Assembly (NCBI RefSeq): GCF_011397635.1
Contig: NC_064757.1
Location: forward strand, 31,015,339 to 31,079,338
Source: Epinephelus fuscoguttatus
Lineage: Eukaryota; Chordata; Actinopteri; Perciformes; Serranidae
Direction: 5' to 3'
Length of the DNA: 64,000 nt
Both the position numbers and the translations under genes were made by a program. Below the pieces are notes generated by a model. It saw only the letters and a list, made by a program, of their open reading frames with translations, did no database searches and had not been told where the DNA came from. Below, in pieces: positions 12,836-31,499 of this stretch. Each line of letters opens with the position of its first letter. The stretch's first letter is position 1.

Positions 12836-15800
12836 TTTCACTCTGCTTCCATCTTCAGTGTGACAGTGCACCCACTCGAGGTGATTTCTGTAGAGGAAGA
12901 GGATTTGATTTTCTCTAACCAGGTCCTAGAGACCAATGTATCCACCTGACTCAAATGTAATTTTATGTCCACACCGATGCATAGCAATGCCAACATGACT
13001 GTTTTGCCAGGCTTTTAAGAGTGAAGAGGATGTTTGAGAAGACATGTCCATTTAGTGCAGCTTCGATAGGAGCCTCTATCTTGTCTATAGCGCTCGCCAT
13101 TGTTATAATTACTACTCATTGGTTGTGGCGGACCACTGGACAACAGCGTTCGTCCTGTCCCAAGTCCTAATTGGCTACTTTAGTCCCACCGTGTCCCTCA
13201 GTGGCTGTTTATTATTTTAACCAAGAAACTGCTGTTTCATGTCACAATGCCAGATGAATCGGTCAACTCAATTGCGATGGAGTGGGCAGATTCAAAGGTC
13301 TGGACCCAGGCAAGCCCTCAACTGTACTTTGTGCTAATTATTTTAGCAGGCTAACACACAAGACCAAGATGGTGAATTTGGTAAGCATTGTACCAATCTC
13401 AGAACCCATTGGCTATTGTCTGAAGACAATAAGCCTCTGGGGATTCCAACTGATCCAGTGTAGCTGACGGATATCTGAGCTAAGAATGTTTTTCTGGCGC
13501 TGGTCATTTAGGCTAATCTCTGTAAACAGATATTTGCAAATAAGATATTTTAAAGTTAACTCATTATGAGACATAGCCAGTGGGTTCAGAGATTGCAATT
13601 CGGCCAATGCATCTCGACACGGACTGTTTACCTATCATTCAAACGTTATTAGTCAGTACTATTCGTCTACAAATGGAAACCAGAACACTTCCAATACCAA
13701 AATCATGTCCCGTTGCCTACAGATCTGCACACAAATGCAAAATCTGTTCATAGAAACTAACCTTATGCTTGCTGAACAGTAGTTAGCATTTTTATTGTGA
13801 ACATGTTAGCTAGCTTATTTAGCTCAAAGCACGACTATGCCAAACAACAGCCTCACAGAGCTGCTAGCGTGGCTGTGGACAATTTTAGTCTTGTTTCAAA
13901 AACAGATTTTTGCTGCCTTTCATCCATGGTGTTAAGCTTTGATAAACATTGTGTGGTATGATAAAATGTCATCCCGGACGCTGAGCAGGTGACCTTGACA
14001 ATGAATAGTTTGTCTCTGTGGCAGATGCTACAATGAGACGCTTCCTCAGTATCAGTATTCATGCATAGAGAGATAAACCAAGACTCTGAAAGAATAAAGT
14101 GTAATCTTAGGTGATATACTTGCAGTGTAGTCAGAGATGACATCATTGCTATAACCTGCAGGGATACGTGTATAAATATATATACATACATACAATGTAA
14201 ATATGTATTCCAGTGTATTAAAATATGTCCTTGGCAATCAGTATTAAGCAATGACGCATGCATTTCTCTTCGTTTTTGTAATCCAATCTGTTCCAGAGAC
14301 AAACTCTGAAATGGCTTTCATAGTGGTTGATCATTGCTCAGAATCATAATTAAAAAGACCTAATACTGAGAGCACAGAATAATACACCACAGTGTCCTGA
14401 AACTGTGGAAATACAGGTTTGCTTGTGACCCCTCTCCATCACAGCCCTAATCTCTTACATACTGTACAGCTGTGGATCCTCAGTCTGAATGAATGTGCAG
14501 CTCTTAATGGGATTATCCCACAAGCTTCAGTGCTCTTATTCCCCTCGACTTCCTTCTAACTGGCTCGCTTTTGATCTTCTCCTTACGTGGAATTAATCTC
14601 AAACCTGCTCAACCGCGATGATTCAATTAACCAGCGGATGTCTTTTTTTCGCTCGATGTGTTGCAATTTTCAGTCTTCATTAGAGAACGAAACGCACTTT
14701 GGGTGCCATCGAAAGAGATAAAGTCTGATTATTTGTTTCTAGCATTGAGCACAGCTGTCTTGAATACTCTGTAATGTATTTATAGTGGCCTGTGATGGTG
14801 GACTGGAAATTAGTTTGTCACTCGTAGGGCTAAAAGGGGAGGATGAGATGTGACCCTGTAAGGAAAGAGACGTGCTTGCCTTAGTAATAACACTGACGTA
14901 ACAGAAAGCGAAAATGATGCTTATTTAAAATGTTATTCACACTGGACTGGTTAGGGAATACACCACAGAGAGAAATCTGTTACTGCTATTTCATCATTCT
15001 TTAGTTCACTTTCTCTTTAACTTTCCTGAGAGCTTTTCTCCATCAGTATATTTTTTCTATTATAGTTTGTTTGGACTATTAAAGATATTTTAGATCATAG
15101 AGTCAAACCTTTCATTTAGGACTTATACATTAACAAGTTGGCACCTTAAAGGTCAGTCCACCTTAAGAGAGCCTGATTAGGTCTGAATGGGCTCCAGGTG
15201 TAGCTCATTCATGCTACTCTATATATATATATACACACCACATGCAGATTCTCAGGCTGCAAAAACACTGCTCCTCATTCCTGTGGCGAGTTATGTTGGA
15301 GTGTATTTTCAAGCTGTGTCCTGTGTTTCTTTGATTTGTATGTTTTGGTGTTCTGCATGTAACTTCTAAAATGATTGATGTTTTATTGTTGTAGGCCAGA
15401 TTTTCCCTTGACAGCCACCGCAATCCCTGGGTTTGATGTCTCTCTTAAAGAGGTGAATGCCTGGTCCTGCCTTAAGTGGGAGCTGATTTAACCCTTTTCA
15501 TGACTGATAAGGTAAAACTCATGACTCTCCTTTAATATTTCAGACACTCTCCTTTAATTTTTTTTTGTAAATTGTATTTTTGTCTTGTTTTCTTGCAGTA
15601 CTATCACCATTTTGCCGAGGGGTTATATTTTTTAATATACTTGATAGTTTGTAAAAGGTTATATTAACAGTATAGGAAACAGTAGAAGACCCTCTGAAAT
15701 GGTATGAATGTAGTGGAATAAAAGTCCAGTATTTGTTATCTATGGATTGTAAACCTTTTGTGCATTTGTACTTTTTTGAGAAATTAAAAAAAACAAACAA

Positions 15801-16351
15801 TAGTTTTAATTGTAGGCTACTTAGGCTTAAGTATTTTTTCCATCTCTAGTTAAAAAAAGTCATATTGAACAGAACTGTTAGCATTATTTTACCTCAGCAT
15901 AGTTAAAAAACAAACAAACAAAACAAAGCGGTAGCTGATTTAATGCACCACCCTACCAGCATGCTACGTGACCCAAATCAAATACACCCAGGATGTTGCA
16001 TCACCAACAGATGCACACTGGTTCTGGTTAACATGCTTAATGCTAACATATTCATGGTGGATCCTCCAGCGGTGACCTCTGTGCTCACTGAGGCACTTTT
16101 ACCTTAAGTGTGTGAGCACCTTTCTGCTACTATTGTTTATCTCTGATGTGACTGAAGAGCTTCATTCAGCTCAAATGTTGGAAAACTTGATGACCGCAGT
16201 GAGACTTCTGCTTTAGGGAATGGGCAAGCAGTGAAACTGAACAAGGAGTATCTTGTAGAGGACTTTGTGGTGTGCAAAACTCACAGAACATTTTGACAGG
16301 TGAGCACAACATCATACTCATTTTTGTTTCTCTCCACAGAGGAGAACGTCA
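12836..16351. other. Intergenic sequence without a recognisable gene
   Basis: Only short, unsupported ORFs and fragments of common repeats are present, with small AT tracts (14170-14200, 15220-15235). I see no exon with conserved residues, no RNA gene and no intact element. Confidence 0.5.
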
Positions 16352-16359
16352 GTAATGGG

Positions 16360-16912
16360 CAGAGATGGGGACTCGAGTCACTGTGACTTGGACTCGAGTC
16401 GACTTGAGTTGCTGTTTTGATGACTTGTGACTTGACTTGACAAAAAATAAAAGACTTGAGACTTGACTCGGACTTGGAAGTTAAAGACTCGGGACTTGAC
16501 TTGAGACATGATGACTTGAATGACTTGAGTGTTATTCACATCATGTTTTCAGTTTGAATATAAAATTAAATTAATTTAAAAAAGGACCGCAGGCTGAGAA
16601 TGGCGTTGTCATGATTGGATCACTATTCTGTCGATCAGTCATGCCCTCTCTACATACCTTACGTGTTTATTGGAAAAACACGCCCTCTTATATCAGATAG
16701 GCATCAACATGTCAGCGGGAGGGGTACCGAGAGTCATCGGTTTGGTGGAACTTGTTTTTTAATTTGTTTGCTAACATTAACCCCAAAAAACGTGAGCGAA
16801 CATTCCGACCGGTTCATCACAAGACCGGCTGTACGTTTTATGAACGAGCAACGCAGGGTTAAATGAGCTAAATGGGTGACTTTGGCCGCTGCCTTGGGTA
16901 GTGTGTGTACAC

Positions 16913-16954
<42 letters not shown>

Positions 16955-17250
16955 ACGCATGGGGGTCGTCCCTGCAAAGTAAACATTGCAGCGATGAAGT
17001 CAGTGTTTACTGACAGTTACATATATCTTGTCTTTTCACTTTATCAAGATCAGATTCTGCAGGTAAAATTACAATAATAATGTGACTTGACTTGGACTTG
17101 ACTTGACCTATTACAGGACTTGACTTGACATAACCTGTGACTTGACTTGACTTGCCCAAGAAAAAATGACTTGGGACTTACTTGAGACTTGAAGGTTAAG
17201 ACTTGAGACTTACTTGAGACTTGCACATGTGTGACTTGGTCCCATCTCTG
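16360..17250. mobile_element. Non-autonomous hAT-like element rich in GACTTGA motifs
   Basis: Ends are inverted (CAGAGATGGG... and ...CCCATCTCTG) and flanked by near-matching 8-bp duplications (GTAATGGG at 16352-16359, GTAATAGG at 17251-17258), the hAT hallmark. Both subterminal regions are packed with GACTTGA/TGACTTG repeats, likely transposase-binding sites. The middle has a GT microsatellite (about 16919-16951) and no transposase ORF. Confidence 0.8.
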
Positions 17251-17258
17251 GTAATAGG

Positions 17259-19635
17259 AGGCAATATGTTGTTTGCACGTGTGCACTACATGTTGTGCAG
17301 TCACTGCGCTAGTCTTTCTAAAGTGTTTTTGTGGTTGCAGCCTTGGTGGCGTTTATATTGTTTATACATCTCTGTGTTGTCTTCTTTAGTGTTTTAGTCT
17401 ACTGTTGATACTACAACAAGTGTTGGGTTAATTAGCTAACTTTATGTGGCTTGATAATGATTTTTGCACTCGCCGCTGCGTCCAGTTGTTATTGTCAGTC
17501 ATTTTTGCTTAAATTTCTCTCTTCTGGTCAGTTCTTGTGACGTCAGACTGAGGAAGGCAGTTAATTAATAGTAAGGAATGTACTGTTTGTGTGGACGTAG
17601 CCTGGGCATCTGTGTTGTGATGTGTAATGTGAAAAAGAAAACACTCCATCCATACATTAGGTCATCTACAGCATCTGCAGTTTGCAAACATACAATAGCA
17701 GTAGATCAGATTTAATTTTCTGTGGTATCATCCAGCTAAGCAAGAAAAACATGATCTCAAAATTAAAGTGCAAGAGCAGCCAGAACAATCAGCTATCTAT
17801 ACACTTTTACCGGACAGCTCAGCTTATGTTGGAAGCTGGAGCGGGACTGGCAGCAAATAAACTCCCACTGACATGTCAATATTAACATTTTACATGCCGG
17901 ATGGAAGGAGAGTTACTTTAGAGCAAGACAAATAGTGGTCGTAAGCGTTTACATCCTTAAATGAGCATCCATTGGTGAAAACACACTCACTTATCTATTG
18001 CTCAACATATTAGCTACCAGTTTATATATATGACCTCGGCTCTGTGGCTCTCTGTGCCTCTTTAAAGAGCATTAAATCAATCTATTTCACAAGTTAACAT
18101 CAGCAACTGACCCCAGAGCAAACATATCACAACAAATTACATACGGTACAGTGTTCACACACTGCATATATGTGATTTACTACAATGTATCAGAGTGTGG
18201 GAATTCTCAGCTGTTACATGTGAACCATGACAATAATAAACAATTTGTCATGTTCATTAGTTTCATACTGTTAGTTAATTGACAACATGACTCATAAAGT
18301 TAAATTTACAGTATCTGAGTGTGGAGATCCCAATGCGCCATCATTCTTTTTTGCATTTATGTGACTCATAGAAAAGACAGACAGACTTAATTAGCAGTAT
18401 AGACTAACTAGAGGTATGTGAGAGTTCATTCGAAAATGTGATGTTAAAATCAGGTTTTTATGCAGGGTTACAGATAGGTTTTCCCAATAATGTAACTTTA
18501 ACTTCCCGTTATCAATGACATGAAGCAATATTAACTACAAACACCAGAGGACGACTTGCTCGAGTGCTGTGAACTGTGATGAATACAGTTTACACACAGC
18601 TATAGAGGAGTTATTCTCCGAAACTGGAGTGATTGCATAACGGTTAAACCCCAGTTGTTTTGTTTTGCCTTTTATTTTGCAGACCGCAGTAACCTCAAGA
18701 GTGACTGAACAAAGGAGTGTAAGTTTATTTATATGCAGTCACTGTGTAATAAGCCACTTTGAGCTGATAATCAGCTGGGTGTGGTTTTGATCTGCTCTTT
18801 CAGAAGTGCACACCAGGTCAGTTGGTGATTTCTCGGCTATGACTTCACTTTAAAAAATGTCCATTAATTACATAATTGCAATGTAATTACCCCAGTAAAT
18901 CAAGCTGGGTTGCTGGTCCGCAGCTTTTAATGTAGCATTTTGCTATTCTACATCAGTCATAGCTGTTATTTTGTACTCAACTTGATTGTGAGTTTCCAAA
19001 CCAACTGAATGCCAAAGTTTGTACCTGACCCTAACACCATATAGGCTCCTTACATTAAAATACAGCTTCCATATTAACATACCAGTAATGGAAGAGGAAG
19101 ATCAATCAGAACAAGCTCTTAACGAATTCTGTAATAACATATTCTATGTAACAAATTGCCATATTTTTATATGTTGCATGTTTAGATTATCTGAACTGAT
19201 ATTAGACATAGGCTAAAATGAGAAACCGACGCACCCAAATATTTGTGTGCTTGGTTGGTTGCAAGATGTTGATTCCACTTACAGATAATCTCACCATTCT
19301 CAAGAGTTTGTGTGCCACTTTTTGATTTCTCCTGTACTGCCCTCTACTGCCTGTTTCAGTAACTACACACATGACGATGCATGCTGTACTCACCAATTGA
19401 AGCACCAAGCAAGTTCTTCTTTCCTCTAATATATAGCTTACATAAATAAGATAGCTACAGTTTTCCTGTATGAACATAATTTTGCATTGTTGGTTATTTT
19501 TGTGGGATTTTTAGATTCTTTTAAAAGGAGCTCACAGAGTCATACTTCTGGCAGTATGTGGAATGTGAAGGGAAAAAGGTGTGGCAAAGCTGTTGTTCAG
19601 ATATGAGCAAATATTGGCTAATTGTCAGGAGTATT
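17259..19635. other. Intergenic sequence without a recognisable gene
   Basis: AT-rich DNA between the hAT-like element and the Ly6-like gene. No ORF shows conserved features and no element ends were found. Confidence 0.5.
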
Positions 19636-19975
19636 TTTATTTTGTGACACCAGTTCACTCTCATTACATTTTGTTTTATATATACAAATATTTTAAGAAT
19701 ATAAAGTGTCTCTTAAACATGTACAAAATACGATGAAATGGCACAGCACAGATAACCATCAGAATAATTAAAGAGCGCAAAAAGCAAATTCTTCTTAATT
19801 GTCCAAAAGGATTTTAGATTTCACAGTCTACCCTCAAGGGTTCGAAATATCTTTCAGTGATCACCATTGCCTCAAAATTTCTTCAATTACCAGGATTTTT
19901 CCTTCTCGTTTAAACACTCCAGGCACCACAGCAGATTTTTACAGCATTAAAATGGAAAACCGAGGATGTTAAGCC
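19636..19975 (-). other. Probable 3' UTR of the Ly6-like gene
   Basis: About 335 bases of AT-rich sequence follow the stop codon. AATAAA on the - strand (TTTATT at 19636-19641) would serve as poly(A) signal. The end point is inferred only from this motif. Confidence 0.4.
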
Positions 19976-20543
19976 TCAAATGAAGAGTGTAATGATGGCC
20001 AAGGGTGCTAGAAGTAGAGGGACAAAGACTCCAGCGTGTTTTGCTCCATTACACAAGTCTTCAGCGCAGCATCTGACACCCACAGAATACACGTTATTGC
20101 AAACATCACTTCTCATGCATTCTTTGGTGATCATATTTTCAGCAACTGCAACAAAGAGAGACAGGAAAAGTTCCATTTAATAAGTTAAAATGTGTGATGA
20201 GAGACACAGAATCAAAGCTCAGACTACGCAGATCATATTACACAGAGGACAAAATATCAAAGCCACATGTGTTTGTCAGTTCAGCTTACCATTGGTGGTG
20301 GCACAGCGGTCGTAATGTGTAGGACAGTTCCATATCTGAGTGCAGGTGCCAGGGTTTGCGCTCCAGCAGGTGAAACATTTTAAGCCACACACTGCAGACA
20401 AAGGAAAAGGCAAAAATGTTCACAATCACTGATAAAAATGAGCTCAATTTCTGCATGAACTTCTGTGCAGATTGTTTATCTTTAGTGCCCTTACCTGCTG
20501 ACAGCAGTGTTAAAATGAACGCCAAAACCACACAAAGCTTCAT
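19976..20543 (-). CDS. Ly6/uPAR (LU-domain) GPI-anchored protein, 3 exons
   Basis: Exons in mRNA order: 20543-20495, 20391-20290, 20145-19976; all GT-AG, phases join to 106 aa plus TGA. Exon 1 encodes a hydrophobic signal peptide (Met-Lys-Leu-Cys-Val-Val...). Exons 2 and 3 encode one LU three-finger domain: it opens Leu-Lys-Cys-Phe-Thr-Cys and closes with the family signature Cys-Cys-Ala-Glu-Asp-Leu-Cys-Asn, with ten framework cysteines plus one near the signal cleavage site. After the last Asn a short Gly-Ala-Lys linker leads to a hydrophobic C-terminus (Val-Phe-Val-Pro-Leu-Leu-Leu...Phe-Ile), as expected for a GPI-attachment signal. It is probably a cell-surface protein. CD59-like and Ly6-like members cannot be separated here, so no symbol is given. 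Confidence 0.86.
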
Positions 20544-20607
20544 TTTGTGTCTTTGATAAAGTAAGAAAGTACAGAGAATTGAAAACTTGTCAAGACGTCT
20601 GATGTCA

Positions 20608-20658
20608 AATGAACATTATTCACTTCCTTGTTGGTTTTATAGCCTACCACATTGGCTA
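20608..20658 (-). promoter_or_regulatory. Promoter of the Ly6-like gene: CCAAT, TATA, ETS-like site
   Basis: Read on the - strand: CCAAT (20655-20651), then TATAAAA (20641-20635), then GGAAGTG (20627-20621), an ETS-type core. Transcription would start near 20608, about 65 bases above the ATG at 20543. The order and spacing fit a classic pol II promoter; the ETS role is inference. Confidence 0.6.
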
Positions 20659-21028
20659 AATACCAATAATTAATTGTTTGGGCAGTTCATGTAAGGGGAG
20701 TGTCCACCAGCCATCCTCATCGTCATTTATTTTTCACAGTCACACCAATTCATCATCAATTCATTTTTTCAAAGGAATTCCAGAGTCAATAAGAGTTTAC
20801 GAAACTTGAGTTGAAACTCATATGTGAACTGTGTTTCTGTAAAGCATTCATCAAAACCACTTGAGCTGTCGGTGATGTAGGTGAGACTGAAGCTGCCACA
20901 CCTGGAGATGTCAATGTGTAACTAATCAGTGTTTATACAGCCAGAATGACTTTGGAAGAATATTAATATCATTGCTATAAAAAAGGCCTCTCTAGGCCTC
21001 TTGAAAGTACTATATACGCTGATGATAC

Positions 21029-22092
21029 ACTTTAAAGAGACAGTTAAGGGTCACGTACCTGTAGTGCTGTTTATCAATCTAGGTAGTTGCAGTGTGAGTT
21101 GTAGAGTGTTTGAGATATCGGCCATAGGAGCCTGGTCTCACTCCAAAGTCGTCGAAATCTGGCGCTTGGGCAGTGACTTGCAGCGTCAGAAACCAATGAA
21201 AAAAGGTATCCTTTAAAGTCAGCATGACATGCACTTATAGTTTGATGGCGCATGGCAGCATCAGGGGGAAATGCAGCGGGACAAGGATGAAAGTTAAGGT
21301 GGTGAAAGTGGGGCTGGGGTGGTGGATGGGTCCAACAAACAGACTTTCACCCAAGACAGTGGTGTTCCCGTCCTGTAAGATTCTAAAGCGAAAGCCTGCT
21401 TTTTTTCCCTAAACCTAACCATGTGATTTTGTTGCCTAAACCCAACCAGGTGTTTTTGTTGTTGTTGTGTTTTGAAAGAAGACAATGCATGTAACAGGCA
21501 GAACTTGACATGGTGTCCCAAAATGTCAACAACCAATGCACTCAGGGTACCTTTCATGTCCTATCTGGATGTGGAAAGTCCATGACCAAATGTAGATATT
21601 TGACAAGGACATTGTGAGAATGTGTTGGCCATAGAGATGTCTGCATCTACTCATAGACGGGAGTTTTGTGCTCGTGATGGCTTAAGATGGAAACATTAAT
21701 GGCATCCTCCTCAGCTGAGTTGTAATGTTAGCTAGCTCAGTGGTGCTAGGTGAGTTAGCAGTAGATGTACGCTGCAGGGTGATACTGTTGGCAGGTGTAG
21801 TTTGGTAGAAAGGAAATAGTGCCTACATGAATCTGCTCACAACAAGGTCTGTGGATTATCTTAAGTATCCAGATCATAAATCCTGGAAAGAGACATCGCT
21901 GTTGAGTTTTTCTAATGTACTTTTTGGCACTTTAAGCACCACAAGCTGAGTGCCATCCAGTTCTATAATAGTCGAGAGAAGGCAGACATCTCCAACACTC
22001 AGCAACTCACACCAGAACAATGCAGATTGATAAATAGGTAAGAGGACAAATATGCATTTTTTTTCATACTGGGGTTAAATGTCCCTTTAAGT
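21029..22092. repeat. Teleost TIR element split by another repeat
   Basis: Ends TTTAAAGAGACAGTTAAG and TTAAATGTCCCTTTAA are inverted. Inner parts (GAGATATCGGCC at the left, CAGCAACTCACACC at the right) belong to one common fish repeat. A different repeat occupies about 21130-21600 in its middle. Confidence 0.55.
21110..21600 (-). repeat. Dispersed repeat B, copy inside the element at 21029
   Basis: Holds GTCGTCGAAATCTGGCG, a GGTGGATGGGTCCAACA segment and CCCAAAATGTCAACAA. The same parts appear in reverse orientation at 47450-47880. ORFs in it are not coding. Confidence 0.6.
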
Positions 22093-22934
22093 GGTTGAAA
22101 ACCCCAGTTAAACATTGCTATTGGTTCTGTGTGAGGAGCAATCTAATGATTCACTGTCCCTGCACAGGAAATCCAATTTCAGCATCCATCAGATAAATCC
22201 TAGCCTCATTTAGGTTGTAATAATTACAGCATTAATTCTTGACTAACACACACTCATACACACACAGTTTCTGAGCTGTTCAGCGTAGATCTCTAATAGC
22301 ATTAATAGATCTACGTCATTAATCTGCTGCCAGAAAAGGAAGAGCAGCACCATTCACCCAAATAATTAAAGCACTAATTTCTAATGGCAGGATGCCTTTA
22401 TTTATAAAGTATAATCCCCGCTTCTTGCCTAAGCATGTAAATAAGATAAAAGTGGCAATGTTATACTGCAGTGTCAAGCAGGCAGCCACCTCTGTTTGGT
22501 CTGTCTGCTGTCTGCAGTAATAAGCTTGGCCTTTCACCCATGGATTAAAAGCCTTGTATAGGAGGCGGGTGAGTGCTGAATGACAGGTGAACTGTAAGCT
22601 CATGTGGAGTAGATCATTCTCTGTGCACTTTTTAGCCCTTTTTTAATTCCTGATGTTATTTATTTCTTTTTCATTGTAGAATATACACTTACTCGCTTCA
22701 GTAACAGTGGCTTAAGTCTTCTTTGTTAGTCAGGACAAGCAGGGGTTGGGCACTTGATTATAGGGTTGCAAAGGTCGTGACATTATTGTCCAATATAGCT
22801 CTATCTTGTTAAGTCTGGCAGTCGGCCATGACTTAATACCAACATCTCTGTCTGAGAGAGAGGAGGAAGTAGTGAAGCTGTGGGAGGTGTGAGTGTGCAC
22901 TTGAGTTGTGCTTTCTTTCCTTTCTCTCCTGTGC

Positions 22935-23212
22935 AGAGTTTACATGTTCTCCCTGTGTCAGCGTGGGTTTTCTCCGGGTACTCCAGCTTCCTCCCACAGT
23001 CCAAAGACATGCAGGTTAATTGGTGACTCTAAATTGTCCGTGGGTATGCATGTGAGTGTGAATGGTTGTCTGTCTCTATGTGTCAGCCCTGTGATAGTCT
23101 GGAGACCTGTCCGGGGTGTACCCCGCCTTTCACCCAATGTCAGCTGGGATAGGCTCCAACACCTCCATGACCCCTAACAGGATAAGCTGTTATGGAAAAT
23201 GAATGAATTGAG
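22935..23212 (+). mobile_element. LINE-type 3' tail
   Basis: Contains TTTCTCCGGGTACTCCAGC, GACATGCAGGTTAATTGG and GTCAGCTGGGATAGGCTCC, ending in a short ATGAATGAATT tail. This is a widespread 3' end of a fish non-LTR retrotransposon; only the tail is present. Confidence 0.65.
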
Positions 23213-23214
23213 TT

Positions 23215-23425
23215 AAATTTTAATCTGAAAAGTAACTAACAGAAAGTAACTATAGCTGTCAGATAGTCATGGAGTACACACTACAATGTTTCCTGCTGAA
23301 ATGTAGTGGAGTAAAGGTACAAAGCATAAACTAGAAATGAGTACAAGTACCTCAAAGTTATAATAAGTACTCCACTTGTGTAACTGTACTGTACTGTGTA
23401 CTTAGTTACTTTCCTCCTCTGTTGA
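23215..23425 (+). repeat. Teleost interspersed repeat fragment
   Basis: AGTAACTAACAGAAAGTAAC, AAATGTAGTGGAGTAAAG, AGTACAAGTACCTCAAAGTT and TACTTAGTTACTTTCCTCC are typical of a common fish repeat. No coding potential. It abuts the LINE tail at 23212. Confidence 0.5.
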
Positions 23426-23526
23426 CAAGCTTAGTTCTTTCTGATGTTTTAGGTTTTGGGTAATGTTTTGCTTTCCACCACAGAGGCTGTGACATCACCA
23501 ACATACAACTCGATTCATCAGAGGAG

Positions 23527-23679
23527 TTTATTGTGTTTAGAATTTGTGTACATGTAATTTATTGTGCATGTAAGTCAGTACAGCGCTACACATGCCACGA
23601 ATATCTTGTAAGACCAACAGTTTAACAACCAGCGGTTGGAGCGCCTGCTCTACTCCAGGATTCCCAGCAGAGGTGACGT
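23527..23679 (-). other. ckmt2: ckmt2 3' UTR with two poly(A) signals
   Basis: Two AATAAA hexamers on the - strand (TTTATT at 23558-23563 and 23527-23532) lie 116-153 bases after the stop codon, so the 3' UTR is short. The AT-rich spacing fits alternative use of either. Confidence 0.6.
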
Positions 23680-30224
<6,545 letters not shown>

Positions 30225-30751
30225 GGTTACGGGATCCTGGTTATTACCTGGTGAAGGTCAGAGGGCAAAGGTTAAAATTACACTTTCCAGTCTGTTAGCA
30301 TAGTGTGCTATCTGTTGATCTGTTGACACCTTTGAATCCAGTAACATTCTGTAGGAAAGCTCTGTAACTGACTGGATACCAACATGTAAATATCCATGCT
30401 GCTTCTGGTAATAGTTGGTTATGGTCTCATTAAGGTGTTTTAAATGTCACTGTTATGTCCTTATGTTTATTTGCTCTACTTTGTAGCACACTGGGCCTGA
30501 ACTTGGCAGTGTTTGTTGTACAACCTTTAAACATGAATGTGTATTTCATTTAAAGTAAATAAATACACAATACAGCAGTGGTTTGGGCTTTTGTATTCTA
30601 ATTACTATTCACAATGCTGCAGCACTTGAAATATATTCTGCTTTATGTATTTATTGTTCTGTGGCCACTTTGAAGGAAACACATTAATGTCTTGAGATGA
30701 AGTTTGTTTGTCTTGAAGTGAAGTTTGTTTGTCATACAGTTCAACAGTTCA

Positions 30752-31031
30752 CTGGTAAATGGTCCTGCACTTGTATAACGCCTATCTAGTCTTCTGACCA
30801 CTTAAAGCGCTTTTACACTACATGTCACATTCATCCCATCTGCACACACATTCAGACTGGTGTCCGAGGCTACCACACAGGGTGCCGTCTGCTACTCAGC
30901 AACCATTCACACGCTCTCACACACCGATGGAGCAACCATCTGAAGCAATTTGGGGATCAGTATCTTGCCCCAGGAAACTTTGACATGCACTACTGGAGGA
31001 GCTGATCTACCTCTGAGCCACAGCCACTCAA
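30752..31031 (+). repeat. Teleost interspersed repeat
   Basis: Starts CTGGTAAATGGTCCTGCACT and includes ACCACTTAAAGCGCTTTTAC and CAGTATCTTGCCCCAGGAAA, ending CTGAGCCACAGCC. A common fish repeat, diverged, without coding content. Confidence 0.6.
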
Positions 31032-31499
31032 CATTTATCTTAACCTCCTCCATCCCCCTCTCTCTACCATAGACTAAGGATTTTTGTCTTTTTGAGGGGG
31101 GGATTGGGGATTTTTAGGGGGAGATAGCAGGTCAGCAGAATTTCCCACATAAAGTGGTTACACTGTCTTAGAGCTAAGAGCCTAAAGATTGATTTGAGAT
31201 GCAGCTCAGCACTGTTAAGTTTTTGTAGTCATAAATAAGTTATAAACATTGTGTTTTAGGTAAGCACTTATTCAGACTTTGCAAGTTTAGAGTGTACATG
31301 GGGCTCTGAATATTACGAAAGAAGTATATGACTGCATTTCTTTGCTCAATTATGTCTCATAAGTTGTTGCAGCAATTTTTGAGTTGATACACAAATTTGG
31401 TGCTAAACGTAAGTCTTTTTTACTGCCAGAGGATTGATCAAAAACTGACTAAAATCCACTCAAAATACCACCTTAAATCACCAAGACCTTGAGAAACAC

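Noticed and set aside
22319-22603. 94-aa - strand ORF between the Ly6-like gene and ckmt2
   Set aside because: No domain, no neighbouring exons in phase, and no promoter or poly(A) support.
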